DNA of 39,710 nucleotides from a virus. The notes below the pieces were generated by a model. It was not told where the DNA came from, did no database searches, and saw nothing but the letters and a program-made list of their open reading frames with translations. Where the stretch lies: positions 1 to 39,710 of the IMG/VR virus record IMGVR_UViG_3300032240_000665. One strand, 5' to 3'. A program made the translations under genes and the position numbers. This document shows, piece after piece, positions 9,052 through 16,492 of the stretch; position 1 is the stretch's first letter; each line of letters starts with the position of its first letter.

Positions 9052-9282
9052 TTAGAAATAACCGCCATCAACTTGCGCTACTGTTACAGGAGTTATAATT
9101 GAAGTGCTTTTAGTTTCATATTTGTTATTTGCGGAACTATAAACAAGTATGTATCCGTCTTGAAGTCCTACTGTACTCACATCATTTATTTCTGCCATGG
9201 CTACATTAGGCTTGGCACGAAAATCATTTGATACAACCGTAGTTCTATTTGGTTGAAAAACTTTAACTGAAACTGAATCCAT
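9052..9282 (-). CDS. Small virion-associated protein (76 aa) ending in DGGYF
   Basis: A 76-residue protein beginning MDSVSVKVFQPNRTTVVSND. It contains LQDGYILVYSSANNKYETK, a pattern (D-G-x-x-L-V-Y followed by a lysine-rich turn) that I recall from short proteins beside fibre genes in marine T4-like phages. It ends QVDGGYF. The start follows AAGAAG and lies 11 bases after the 135-residue gene. The function is unknown. Its last residues match those of the upstream protein (VDGGTF), which suggests a common assembly role. Confidence 0.65.
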   Translation of the reverse strand: MDSVSVKVFQPNRTTVVSNDFRAKPNVAMAEINDVSTVGLQDGYILVYSSANNKYETKSTSIITPVTVAQVDGGYF

Positions 9283-9293
9283 ATTTATTCTTC

Positions 9294-9701
9294 TTAAAAA
9301 GTTCCGCCATCAACTTCCATATCTGATGATGGTGATGGTTCTGGCGGTGGTGAATATGAATTATAACTATTAGTAACTGCTGGAAGAATTACTGCTGTTC
9401 CTTCCACTACTCGCATCACAGAATTATTTAAAGAGTTGGTTATGTTTAAATCATAAACATATCGACCAGGATTAAGATTAGCAGTATTTGCTGCGGTCAT
9501 TGAAAGAGTAATTTGACCGTTTGCAATACCAGTTACTGTTGCGTTTAAAGGTGTATATGTTGAAGAATAATAAGATTTACGAAGTTGGGAAGCGGCAGTA
9601 TAAAATTGTAGATTTATTGGGTAACCACTATCGTCTGATACTGTAACATACGATGTTAGATTTGCTCCCTGCTCAATGGTTAATTCTGCATATGCCGCCA
9701 A
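9294..9701 (-). CDS. Immunoglobulin-like fibre adaptor protein (135 aa), TTG start
   Basis: The product contains LTIEQGANLTSYVTVSDDSG, then NGQITLSMTAANTANLNPG followed by RYVYDLNITNS and VVEGTAVILPAVT. This is the pattern of the small beta-sandwich proteins found near tail fibre genes in many phages, similar to the N-terminal domain of phage BppU-type proteins (recalled, not searched). After a Pro/Ser linker it ends MEVDGGTF. The start is taken as TTG at 9699-9701 because AAGGAG lies eight bases upstream and no ATG fits the conserved N-terminus. It is the first gene after the terminator and follows a CTAAATA motif. Confidence 0.65.
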   Translation of the reverse strand: MAAYAELTIEQGANLTSYVTVSDDSGYPINLQFYTAASQLRKSYYSSTYTPLNATVTGIANGQITLSMTAANTANLNPGRYVYDLNITNSLNNSVMRVVEGTAVILPAVTNSYNSYSPPPEPSPSSDMEVDGGTF

Positions 9702-9722
9702 GATTTTCTCCTTTTATTACCA

Positions 9723-9729
9723 TATTTAG
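9723..9729 (-). promoter_or_regulatory. Putative late promoter CTAAATA for the second fibre block
   Basis: The minus strand reads ACTAAATATGG between the terminator and the 135-residue gene, about 22 bp before its TTG start. CTAAATA is the variant late promoter core I recall from T4-like cyanophages. Its position right after the terminator makes a new transcription unit likely. Confidence 0.5.
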
Positions 9730-9745
9730 TCAATCTCATACTGCC

Positions 9746-9776
9746 AATAAAAAACCCTGCCGAAGCAGGGTTTCTT
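9746..9776 (-). terminator. Rho-independent terminator with UUCG loop
   Basis: On the minus strand AAACCCTGC, loop TTCG, GCAGGGTTT forms a nine-pair stem followed by a T-rich run. The UUCG tetraloop closed by C-G is the classical stable T4-type terminator. It lies 16 bases after the stop of the 122-residue gene. It is the only clear terminator seen in the window. Confidence 0.85.
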
Positions 9777-9791
9777 TAAAAAGAAAATAAC

Positions 9792-10160
9792 TTACACTGT
9801 AGTATTTTCTACCCACGATGTTGTTGCTTCATCCCAATGATAGAACTTACCTTCAGTTGTAGGCATTGGTGTAGGTGCGTCCCACGATGCGGTTGCGTTG
9901 TTAAGATGCCACGATGGGAATGGTTTCGGAGGAACGAAAGCATCCAAATCTGCATTATACGAATAACCAATACCAGCGTAACGAACACGCATACTATGAT
10001 TATATGATGTTTGTTTCCAGTTACCGCCAAACAGTCGTTGACAGAATGCTACTCCAAGTTCCTCACGTTCTTGACCATGTGCGTCAAGTAGTTCATTGTT
10101 ACCAACAACGATAACTTGGGTAACAACATTATGTTCATCAAGTTGTGCGAAATGTGCCAT
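9792..10160 (-). CDS. Conserved phage protein of 122 aa (MAHFAQLDEHNVV family)
   Basis: The protein opens MAHFAQLDEHNVVTQVIVV and contains FGGNWKQTSYN, AGIGYSYNADLDAFVPPKPF and SWHLNNATASWDAP. These match a family common in cyanophages and other marine phages and in many metagenomic contigs, always uncharacterised as far as I recall. It is rich in Trp, Tyr and His, unlike the surrounding low-complexity fibres. The ATG follows AGGAGAG. A perfect TATAAATA late promoter lies 41 bp upstream and the terminator follows, so it may be transcribed partly alone. Role unknown; some virion association is plausible from its neighbours. Confidence 0.75.
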   Translation of the reverse strand: MAHFAQLDEHNVVTQVIVVGNNELLDAHGQEREELGVAFCQRLFGGNWKQTSYNHSMRVRYAGIGYSYNADLDAFVPPKPFPSWHLNNATASWDAPTPMPTTEGKFYHWDEATTSWVENTTV

Positions 10161-10192
10161 TTAATACTCTCCTAAGTTAAAACAATTTAATC

Positions 10193-10208
10193 TATTTAGT
10201 TATTTATA
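10193..10208 (-). promoter_or_regulatory. Putative late promoter: TATAAATA plus CTAAATA
   Basis: The minus strand carries a perfect T4 late core TATAAATA (10201-10208) and, nine bases further, CTAAATA (10193-10199), just upstream of the 122-residue gene. It begins four bases after TAA 10212-10214, the stop of the read-through frame of the upstream gene. It is the best promoter match in the window. Confidence 0.65.
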
Positions 10209-10211
10209 TAG

Positions 10212-10568
10212 TTAAGTCCAAGACAGAATAACAATGCCTGAACCACCTTGCATACCAACAAAATCTCTTGCTCCACCACCACCACCTCCTGAACCTTGTG
10301 CTCCTGTATTTGCAGGATATGATGTTGGTGCGCCAGGTTGTCCACTACCTTTTCCACCACCACCAAGACCACCAGAAACCATACTTCCACCATTAGTTGT
10401 TCCACCACCCCCACCAGCATAGTATGTCGGTGTTCCGGAATATGATGATGTTAAACCATTTCCTCCCGCGCCACCACTTCCACCTCCGGAAGGACTACCA
10501 GCAGCACCCGCACCGCCGCCACCGCCACCGCCTAAATTTGAATCTGCTGAACCTCCAGCATTACCTTG
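10212..10568 (-). other. In-frame continuation of the glycine-rich gene beyond its TGA (118 codons)
   Basis: After TGA at 10569-10571 the same frame continues QGNAGGSADSNLGGGG and runs open to TAA at 10212-10214. It contains LTSSYSGTPTYYAGGGGG and ends GGSGIVILSWT. The intact paralogue at 16488-19793 has GTPGQGNAGG, LSSSYSGTPTFYAGGGGG and GSGIVILTWT at the same positions. The TGA therefore replaces a GGA glycine codon and this segment is the missing end of module four. It has no good start of its own. It is either lost coding sequence, read-through sequence, or an assembly error. Confidence 0.85.
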
Positions 10569-13481
10569 TCAAGGTGTTCCTGCACCACCCGCACTACTGT
10601 AACCACCACCGCCACCAGAACCACCTGAATTGCCTGGACCTTGAGGTGGTCCATTAAAACCGCCACCTCCGCCACCACCTACCGCAGTAAACGATGAAAA
10701 TATTGAATTTGTTCCATTTCCACCTTTACTATTCGGAGTATTTGGTCCTGATGTATAACCTCCTGCACTACCACCAGCACCAACCGTAATAGCATATGGC
10801 GTTCCTGGAGTTACTGAAAAACCTGTACCCGTCAAGAAACCACCACCACCGCCACCGCCACCAACATGTCCTCCACCACCACCACCACCTGCGACTACAA
10901 GATAGTTTACTGATGTTGTTCCCGCAGGAGGTGTCCATGAACCTGAACCATAAAACACTTGTCTATATGTGGCAGGTGTTGAAGAATGTTTTAATATCAA
11001 TATACCCGAAGCACCTGCTCCACCAACTCCAGGTGGTTGAGTCGCACCACCGCCACCACCGCCAGTTCCAAATGTTGCATTTGAACCATTATATGCGCCA
11101 GTGACGTTTATACCGCCTGTACCACCTCCACCTATACCACCTGCGCCAGCAACAGCGGGAGAATCAACTCCACCACCACCACCCCCCGCAAGATAAGTAA
11201 CTGTTCCTGTTAATGTAGTTGATTGTCCAGCACCACCATTACCTCCAGCCGGACCATCTTGACCAACCGCAGCAGCACCTCCGCCACCGCCACCCCTATA
11301 TGGAGCAGCAGGACCTGTACCAAAACCTCCATTATTACCTTGACCATATGTTCCTAATCCACCATTTGGATAAGCGGGACTACCACCACCGCCTCCACCA
11401 CCACCTGAACCGCCAGAGAAAGCATAATTACCATTATTGTCATAACCACCACCACCGCCACCGAATGATGTGAGTGTAGTAAATGTACTATTTGTACCAT
11501 TGCCGCCATTTGTGCCGGGTGCTATACCACCAACGCCACCAGCACCAATAATAATCGGATATGATGTACCTGGAACTACCGCTAATCCTGTACCTGATAA
11601 GTAACCACCCGCACCACCACCGCCACCACGACCATTTCCATTTGAACCGCCACCACCTCCAGCAACTAAAACATAATCAACAGAAGTGATTCCTGATGGT
11701 GGTGTAAATGAACCTGATGATGTAAAAATATATGTGTTGACTGAAGGTTGTGTAACAGGAATAGAAACAATAACGATACCTGAACCACCTGCTCCCCCAT
11801 TACCCTGTGGAGAATTAGAACCACCACCACCACCGCCACCAGTATTAGTGTTCGCAGAAGCACCTGCTTGCCCACCAGAAAAACCACCGTTGCCACCACC
11901 GAATGGTGTTCCTAACCAAGGTGATCCTGTTGAATATACAGCATAACCTCCACCACCCCAACCACCTCCAGCATTACCTAAATCAACTGCATTACCTCCT
12001 GCGCCGCCGCCAGCATATGCTACATTAGCACCAGAGATTGTTGAAAATATTCCTATACCGCCATTACCTCCACGTGCTGGAGTTCCTACTCCAGTTCCAC
12101 CACCACCGCCACCGCCAGTTGCGTATGGTCCAGCATATGTACCGCCAGCATATCCTTGTCCTGGTGTTCCAGCACCTGCTGCTGATCCAGGACCAGAACC
12201 AGCACCACCACCAGAACCTCCAGAATATCCAATTGCACCAGGACCGCCTGATGAACCACCTCCACGTGCAACTAATGTTCCAAATACTGAATTACTTCCA
12301 TTACTACCAAAATTCGGTGCGCCAGAACCGCCAGAACCACCAGCACCAACAACAACTGAAAGTATAGAACCTGGTCCTACAGGATAACCAGTGCCAGATA
12401 ATACACCACCAGCACCACCACCTCCTGCACGATCCCAACCACCACCGCCACCACCAGCAATAACAAGATAATCTACTTGCGAAACGCCAGCACCTACAAC
12501 GAATTGACCTGTGTTTGAAAATGTAAATATTGCAGAAGGAGGAGAAACATAATAACGAAGAATAACTATACCAGAACCTCCATTACCACCTTCAGATGCA
12601 CCAATATAACCACCACCTCCACCACCACCAGAACCAGTATTTAATAGGGCAGTTGCTGATGCTAATGGCGTTCCAGTGCTGTCACCAGTTCTACCATTTC
12701 CTGCTCCATAACCTCCAGTTCCTCCAGGCAAACCATATCTACCAGAAGCACCTCCGCCACCTCCACCAGCATAACCTATATTTGAACCTGTGAATGTTGA
12801 ATATAATGCAATTCCTCCATTACCACCCAAAGAAGATGCTCCTGCATCTTGACCTTTTCCACCAGCACCACCTCCACCTGCACCCGCTTCATTTACAGAA
12901 CTATTTCCACCAGCATTACCTTGTACTATAATAGTATTTGCTATACCTCCAGTAGGAGTTGCTCCGGGCATTGATGCTCCACCACCAGAACCTCCTGAAC
13001 CGCCAGTACCGCCAACACCGTATCCACCACCTAATCCACCACCCTCAGTATAAACATTATGAAAGGATGAATTTGATCCTTTATTTCCTGCTGCTCCTTG
13101 AGGTGCGCCCACTGAACCTGGACCACCAGCACCAACAATAACAGTATAATTTTGTCCAGCAGTAACAGGATAACCTGTTGCAGTTCGTAAACCACCACCG
13201 CCGCCACCACCTGCCCATGTATGCCCTCCACCGCCGCCGCCAGAAACAATAAAATAGTCAACTGTGGATACACCAGTAGGTGCTGTCCATGTGGATGAAG
13301 TTGTAAATACTTGAAAACCTTGAATTTGACCCGTACCAACTTCTTGTGGCCATATGCCAGCAAGTTTAGCAATCTGTGCCTCATTAATTGACCAGATACC
13401 GACAGCATTACCTTGACCTACACCACCACCAGTAGTCAGATTTCTACTACCAATAATACCGCCGTTAAAGCCCTTAGCCAT
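10569..13481 (-). CDS. Four-module glycine-rich adhesin-like protein, interrupted by TGA (970 aa)
   Basis: The start ATG overlaps the stop of the 127-residue gene (TAATG). After a 55-residue head (MAKGFNGGIIGSRNL) there are four modules of about 260 residues, starting near 57, 310, 575 and 830. Each opens with a strand like TWTAPTGVSTVDYFIVSGGGG, passes through poly-glycine loops and a GTPGQGYAGG turn, and closes with GSGIVILRY, GSGIVIVSIP or GILILKH. The fourth is cut by TGA at codon 971; with read-through the product is 1089 residues, close to the 1101-residue paralogue. The module type is the glycine-rich domain seen in phage and bacterial surface proteins. Packed polyglycine-II helices, as in the phage S16 gp38 adhesin, are a plausible fold but unproven. 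Confidence 0.8.
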   Translation of the reverse strand: MAKGFNGGIIGSRNLTTGGGVGQGNAVGIWSINEAQIAKLAGIWPQEVGTGQIQGFQVFTTSSTWTAPTGVSTVDYFIVSGGGGGGHTWAGGGGGGGLRTATGYPVTAGQNYTVIVGAGGPGSVGAPQGAAGNKGSNSSFHNVYTEGGGLGGGYGVGGTGGSGGSGGGASMPGATPTGGIANTIIVQGNAGGNSSVNEAGAGGGGAGGKGQDAGASSLGGNGGIALYSTFTGSNIGYAGGGGGGASGRYGLPGGTGGYGAGNGRTGDSTGTPLASATALLNTGSGGGGGGGYIGASEGGNGGSGIVILRYYVSPPSAIFTFSNTGQFVVGAGVSQVDYLVIAGGGGGGWDRAGGGGAGGVLSGTGYPVGPGSILSVVVGAGGSGGSGAPNFGSNGSNSVFGTLVARGGGSSGGPGAIGYSGGSGGGAGSGPGSAAGAGTPGQGYAGGTYAGPYATGGGGGGGTGVGTPARGGNGGIGIFSTISGANVAYAGGGAGGNAVDLGNAGGGWGGGGYAVYSTGSPWLGTPFGGGNGGFSGGQAGASANTNTGGGGGGGSNSPQGNGGAGGSGIVIVSIPVTQPSVNTYIFTSSGSFTPPSGITSVDYVLVAGGGGGSNGNGRGGGGGAGGYLSGTGLAVVPGTSYPIIIGAGGVGGIAPGTNGGNGTNSTFTTLTSFGGGGGGYDNNGNYAFSGGSGGGGGGGGSPAYPNGGLGTYGQGNNGGFGTGPAAPYRGGGGGGAAAVGQDGPAGGNGGAGQSTTLTGTVTYLAGGGGGGVDSPAVAGAGGIGGGGTGGINVTGAYNGSNATFGTGGGGGGATQPPGVGGAGASGILILKHSSTPATYRQVFYGSGSWTPPAGTTSVNYLVVAGGGGGGGHVGGGGGGGGFLTGTGFSVTPGTPYAITVGAGGSAGGYTSGPNTPNSKGGNGTNSIFSSFTAVGGGGGGGFNGPPQGPGNSGGSGGGGGYSSAGGAGTP

Positions 13482-13864
13482 TAACTTATCTCTTCAAACG
13501 ATGTGATGAGATGCAGACGATTGTTAGCATCTGATTTTGCTTTGAGTTGATCACCCTCTTCAAGATAGAGTGATTTACCTAGAATATCTAACGAAGATTT
13601 AGCAGGTACGGTCATCACATTTGCAAGAGCATATGTGGAATTACCCACACCCGTATTTACGTTCTGCGAACCAAACTTAAATAATTCTACAGATACGTTA
13701 CCAGCATTTGTACCGTCAACATTCGAAACAATAATTGTATTGATTTTTGTTACAATGTTCGAACCAACACTATTAACAATAACGGCTGTTGAGGTCGTAG
13801 TAAGGTTAGCGACATTTGACTTGCCACGAATGGTAGTTACTGCGACTATATTAGGTGCTGCCAT
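13481..13864 (-). CDS. Small beta-type virion protein (127 aa), fibre cassette 2
   Basis: The protein begins MAAPNIVAVTTIRGKSNVAN and alternates short hydrophobic strands with turns, including INTIIVSNVDGTNAG, SLDILGKSLYLEEGDQLKA and the end LITSFEEIS. The pattern matches the 108-residue protein at 22390, which also ends in S-x-x-E-I-S, and more loosely the 112-residue protein at 19796. Similar short beta proteins sit next to fibre genes in many T4-like phages. It directly precedes, and is coupled to, the 970-residue glycine-rich gene, just as the 112-residue protein precedes the 1101-residue one. ACGGAGAT precedes the ATG. Inference: an attachment or decoration partner of the adhesin. Confidence 0.65.
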   Translation of the reverse strand: MAAPNIVAVTTIRGKSNVANLTTTSTAVIVNSVGSNIVTKINTIIVSNVDGTNAGNVSVELFKFGSQNVNTGVGNSTYALANVMTVPAKSSLDILGKSLYLEEGDQLKAKSDANNRLHLITSFEEIS

Positions 13865-13884
13865 TTATTTTTATCTCCGTTAAA

Positions 13885-13891
13885 TATTTAG
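13885..13891 (-). promoter_or_regulatory. Putative late promoter CTAAATA containing the stop of the 340-aa gene
   Basis: The minus strand reads CTAAATA with its TAA being the stop codon of the 340-residue gene (13888-13890). It lies 21 bp before the ATG of the 127-residue gene, close for a promoter but leaving room for a short leader carrying GGAG. Confidence 0.4.
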
Positions 13892-14910
13892 AATGTGATT
13901 GAACCGCTGCCTAAAAAATGAAAAATATAATAACCACTTTGATAAGCATATAAAGGTCCACCAGTTGTGCTTGTTACATTATTATAAGATGCGTCGAATT
14001 TAATAAGTAAGGTGCCACCAGAACCAGAACCGCCTCCTGGACTTGGTGAAGGGTTTGCAGCACCACCGCCACCGCCTGATCCAGTATATGCACAAGCACT
14101 ATTCGCTGCTTTTGCAGCACCAGGACCACCGCCTCCATCACCACCAGTGTGAGGATATCCTCCCCAAGATGAACCTGAACCACCAAGTCCAGCAGGTTGA
14201 CTTCCATCTCTTTGTATACCGTTGCCACCACCACTACCTAAACGATAATCATTCCAATTTCCAAATGGTGCTGTCCAAGAACCACCACCAGTAATACCCT
14301 GTGCATTTAAATATGTTCTAACATCGGGCCACCCAAGATCAAAAATAGGAGATTTTCCATCTCCACCGTTTCTTGCATTATCATAAGGCTGACCAGGATT
14401 GGAATTACCATCTTGACCACCGCCATTGGCACCGCCACCTCCACCTGCTGCACCTTGAGGAGGACTGCCTCCTCTACCACCTTTATTACCTTGACCTGGT
14501 GTTCCTGCGCCATATGATGTTGGTGCAGAAGGTGCAGGAACATCTCTACCTGCACCACCGCCAGAACCACCCGCAGCACCTTGAAAATTAGAACCACTAT
14601 CACCACCATGACCACCACCAACGGCAGTAATAGTTGGTGTACCTGGTCCGCTTAATATAGAATCTCCACCATTACTTCCACCACCACCTCCACCACCAAC
14701 TTGAAAGGTTAGTGTCATACCGGGTGTAACAGAATAAGAACCAAACAATACACCGCCACCACCGCCACCACCGCCACCAGCAATACCGCCGCCACCACCA
14801 CCAGCAACCATAACATAATCAATAACAGGAGTTGTGATGCGTGGCATTCCTCCGGTTCGATCAGCACCAAATACTCTTAATGAATTGGCAATTGATCCTC
14901 TAATTGGCAT
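13888..14910 (-). CDS. Single-module glycine-rich protein (340 aa), fibre cassette 2
   Basis: The product begins MPIRGSIANSLRVFGADRTGG and then VIDYVMVAGGGGGG, the opening strand of the glycine-rich module. Long glycine runs alternate with GTPGQGNKGG and GGGSGSGGTLLIKF, the module end (about residue 300). A C-terminal tail of about 40 residues (YAYQSGYYIFHFLGSGSITF) follows. The 348-residue protein at 20176 has the same plan, with IEYLIIAGGGGG and a tail containing YKIYKWNGSGSW. Both follow a decapeptide-repeat fibre gene. The ATG overlaps the upstream stop (TAATG). Probably a surface-exposed adhesin or fibre tip; the partner is not known. Confidence 0.75.
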   Translation of the reverse strand: MPIRGSIANSLRVFGADRTGGMPRITTPVIDYVMVAGGGGGGIAGGGGGGGGGVLFGSYSVTPGMTLTFQVGGGGGGGSNGGDSILSGPGTPTITAVGGGHGGDSGSNFQGAAGGSGGGAGRDVPAPSAPTSYGAGTPGQGNKGGRGGSPPQGAAGGGGGANGGGQDGNSNPGQPYDNARNGGDGKSPIFDLGWPDVRTYLNAQGITGGGSWTAPFGNWNDYRLGSGGGNGIQRDGSQPAGLGGSGSSWGGYPHTGGDGGGGPGAAKAANSACAYTGSGGGGGAANPSPSPGGGSGSGGTLLIKFDASYNNVTSTTGGPLYAYQSGYYIFHFLGSGSITF

Positions 14911-16028
14911 TATTGTATAGGTCCAAATCCTGTGTTAATACTACTCATACCCTGACCATTCGCTTGACCAAATGGTGTGTTCGAAGCAAACACAGTGTAT
15001 TGATCATTTCCTATTTTGATGATACTAAAGTTGTATGCATCATAGGTCATTGATTGTGCACCTGCCGACAATACATATTGTGGTTGCGAGTTACCTGCCC
15101 AATACGCAGTTTGAAGTACACCATCAACATAAACGTTTGCACGATAACGTGTTGAACCTTGTTTCCATAACATTGCTACAGAAATAGATTGACCAATTCT
15201 AATCAAATCATTAGCACGACCAGTTGTACCTGTCGATGCTGCATCATTAGCAACAAAATTAAATGTTACGTTTGCTGAAGAGTTTGCTAAAAAATGATAA
15301 ACAGTAGTGTTGCCAACATGAACGTTATAGTTGCCTTGAACTGAAGTAGTTACAACATTAATTGTTTCTGCTATACGAGTAGTGGATATACTCAAATTTG
15401 ATGACAACACATTTGATGTGATGCCTCCACCAGCAAAGTTATTAGCAGACACCGCACCAATACCAATTTGATTACCTGATATAGCATATAAACCAATTTG
15501 ATTACCTGATATAGCACCAATATTAATTAGATTGCCAGTTATTGTATTAGTAACTATTAAATTACCTGATATAGCATTTAATCCAATTTGATTTCCAGAT
15601 ATTGCTCCTGTGCCAATCATGTTACCTGTAATTGGTTGAGCAAAGTTATTACCATTGATAGAATTGAGAGCAATCAAATTGCCTGTGATTTGTCCAGCAA
15701 CGATATTATTTGAACTGACAACATTGGAAGAAAGTTTAGCACCAGTAACAGAACCATCAGAAGGTACAGATGTTGTTGAACCATTACCCATGTGATGAAT
15801 AACAATATTATTTGTACCTAATGCTGGTGCTGAACCAAAAATGATTATGTCGCCATTTAATGTATAGTCAACACCTGGAGTTTTAAACACACCTGAAATA
15901 AACACAGCAATAGATGCAACAGATGCAGGAGCACGAGTTAGTTGCCCAAACACTGTTGCAGAACCTGTGCCACTAAATGTGTCTATAATGAAGGGTACTG
16001 ATGAAACTTGATTGCCAATGTATGCCAT
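14910..16028 (-). CDS. Decapeptide-repeat fibre protein (372 aa), fibre cassette 2
   Basis: Residues 1-85 (MAYIGNQVSSVPF to LGTNNIVIHHMGNG) form an N-terminal domain with VFISGVFKTPGVDYTLNG, a form seen at the N-terminus of many T7- and T4-like fibre proteins. Residues about 110-215 repeat a ten-residue unit such as AISGNQIGLN and TITGNLINIG. From SANNFAGGGITSNVLSSN onward the C-terminal domain closely matches the 388-residue paralogue (ISTTRIAETIN, QGSTRYRANVYVDGVLQTAYW, ending near ANGQGM). The repeats fit an elongated beta-structured shaft. AAGGAAAT precedes the ATG. Confidence 0.8.
   Translation of the reverse strand: MAYIGNQVSSVPFIIDTFSGTGSATVFGQLTRAPASVASIAVFISGVFKTPGVDYTLNGDIIIFGSAPALGTNNIVIHHMGNGSTTSVPSDGSVTGAKLSSNVVSSNNIVAGQITGNLIALNSINGNNFAQPITGNMIGTGAISGNQIGLNAISGNLIVTNTITGNLINIGAISGNQIGLYAISGNQIGIGAVSANNFAGGGITSNVLSSNLSISTTRIAETINVVTTSVQGNYNVHVGNTTVYHFLANSSANVTFNFVANDAASTGTTGRANDLIRIGQSISVAMLWKQGSTRYRANVYVDGVLQTAYWAGNSQPQYVLSAGAQSMTYDAYNFSIIKIGNDQYTVFASNTPFGQANGQGMSSINTGFGPIQ
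15460..15620 (-). repeat. 30-bp tandem repeats encoding AISGNQIGLx decapeptides
   Basis: The unit ccaatttgattacctgatat with ten further bases recurs in tandem at 15463 and 15493 and in diverged form to about 15620. Each 30 bp encodes one decapeptide of the fibre shaft. Confidence 0.75.
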
Positions 16029-16039
16029 TTATTTCCTTG

Positions 16040-16453
16040 TTATTCTGGTCTTACTGGTGCATCGCCTTCGGGTTTAGGATATTTATCATTAACTTCTTTG
16101 ATCATGTTATAGAACTTTGTTCCTTTGCCTGGAATCTCACTGTTATCCATTGCTTCCCACAATGAATTAATCAGAACGGTAATATCAGGATAGTTTGATG
16201 CACGATCTAAAAAGTATTGATGATGCTCAATAAACTTATTCTGATATTCCAACTCTTTCATAATTTCATCTTTAGTTGGTGCTTTTGTACCGGCATCATC
16301 TTCCCAACGTGTAAACTCAAAGTGTCCACCTGATGCAGACATATCGTACCGTGCCGTTGGACGTAATGCTTTAATTGCTGTATCAATGCCACAAACTAAT
16401 TTGTTGTTACTGCCAATTAGAAAATGTGCATATTCAATTTCTTTGTTATTCAT
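16040..16453 (-). CDS. Phage protein with YP-LW-YPKP C-terminal pattern (137 aa)
   Basis: The protein begins MNNKEIEYAHFLIGSNNKLV and is acidic and soluble-looking. Its second half contains DRASNYPDITVLINSLWEAMD and FYNMIKEVNDKYPKPEGD, a pattern I recall from short proteins next to tail fibre genes in many phages (Y-P ... L-W ... D ... K-Y-P-K-P). Its function is unknown. AGGGGTGAT precedes the ATG and a CATAAATA motif lies 32 bp upstream. It sits exactly at the junction of the two duplicated fibre cassettes and has no counterpart in the first, where a 108-residue beta protein holds the matching position. Confidence 0.65.
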   Translation of the reverse strand: MNNKEIEYAHFLIGSNNKLVCGIDTAIKALRPTARYDMSASGGHFEFTRWEDDAGTKAPTKDEIMKELEYQNKFIEHHQYFLDRASNYPDITVLINSLWEAMDNSEIPGKGTKFYNMIKEVNDKYPKPEGDAPVRPE

Positions 16454-16484
16454 TCAATCACCCCTATAAAAAAGTTGTACTCAC

Positions 16485-16492
16485 TATTTATG
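16485..16492 (-). promoter_or_regulatory. Putative late promoter CATAAATA containing the stop of the 1101-aa gene
   Basis: The minus strand reads ACATAAATAGTG, where TAA (16488-16490) is the stop codon of the glycine-rich gene. It lies 32 bp before the ATG of the 137-residue gene, a suitable leader length. Confidence 0.5.

Noticed and set aside
10569-13481. UGA reassigned to glycine throughout the genome
   Set aside because: Only one in-frame TGA occurs among the many glycine codons of the glycine-rich proteins, so a general code change is unlikely; a point mutation, read-through or error is simpler.
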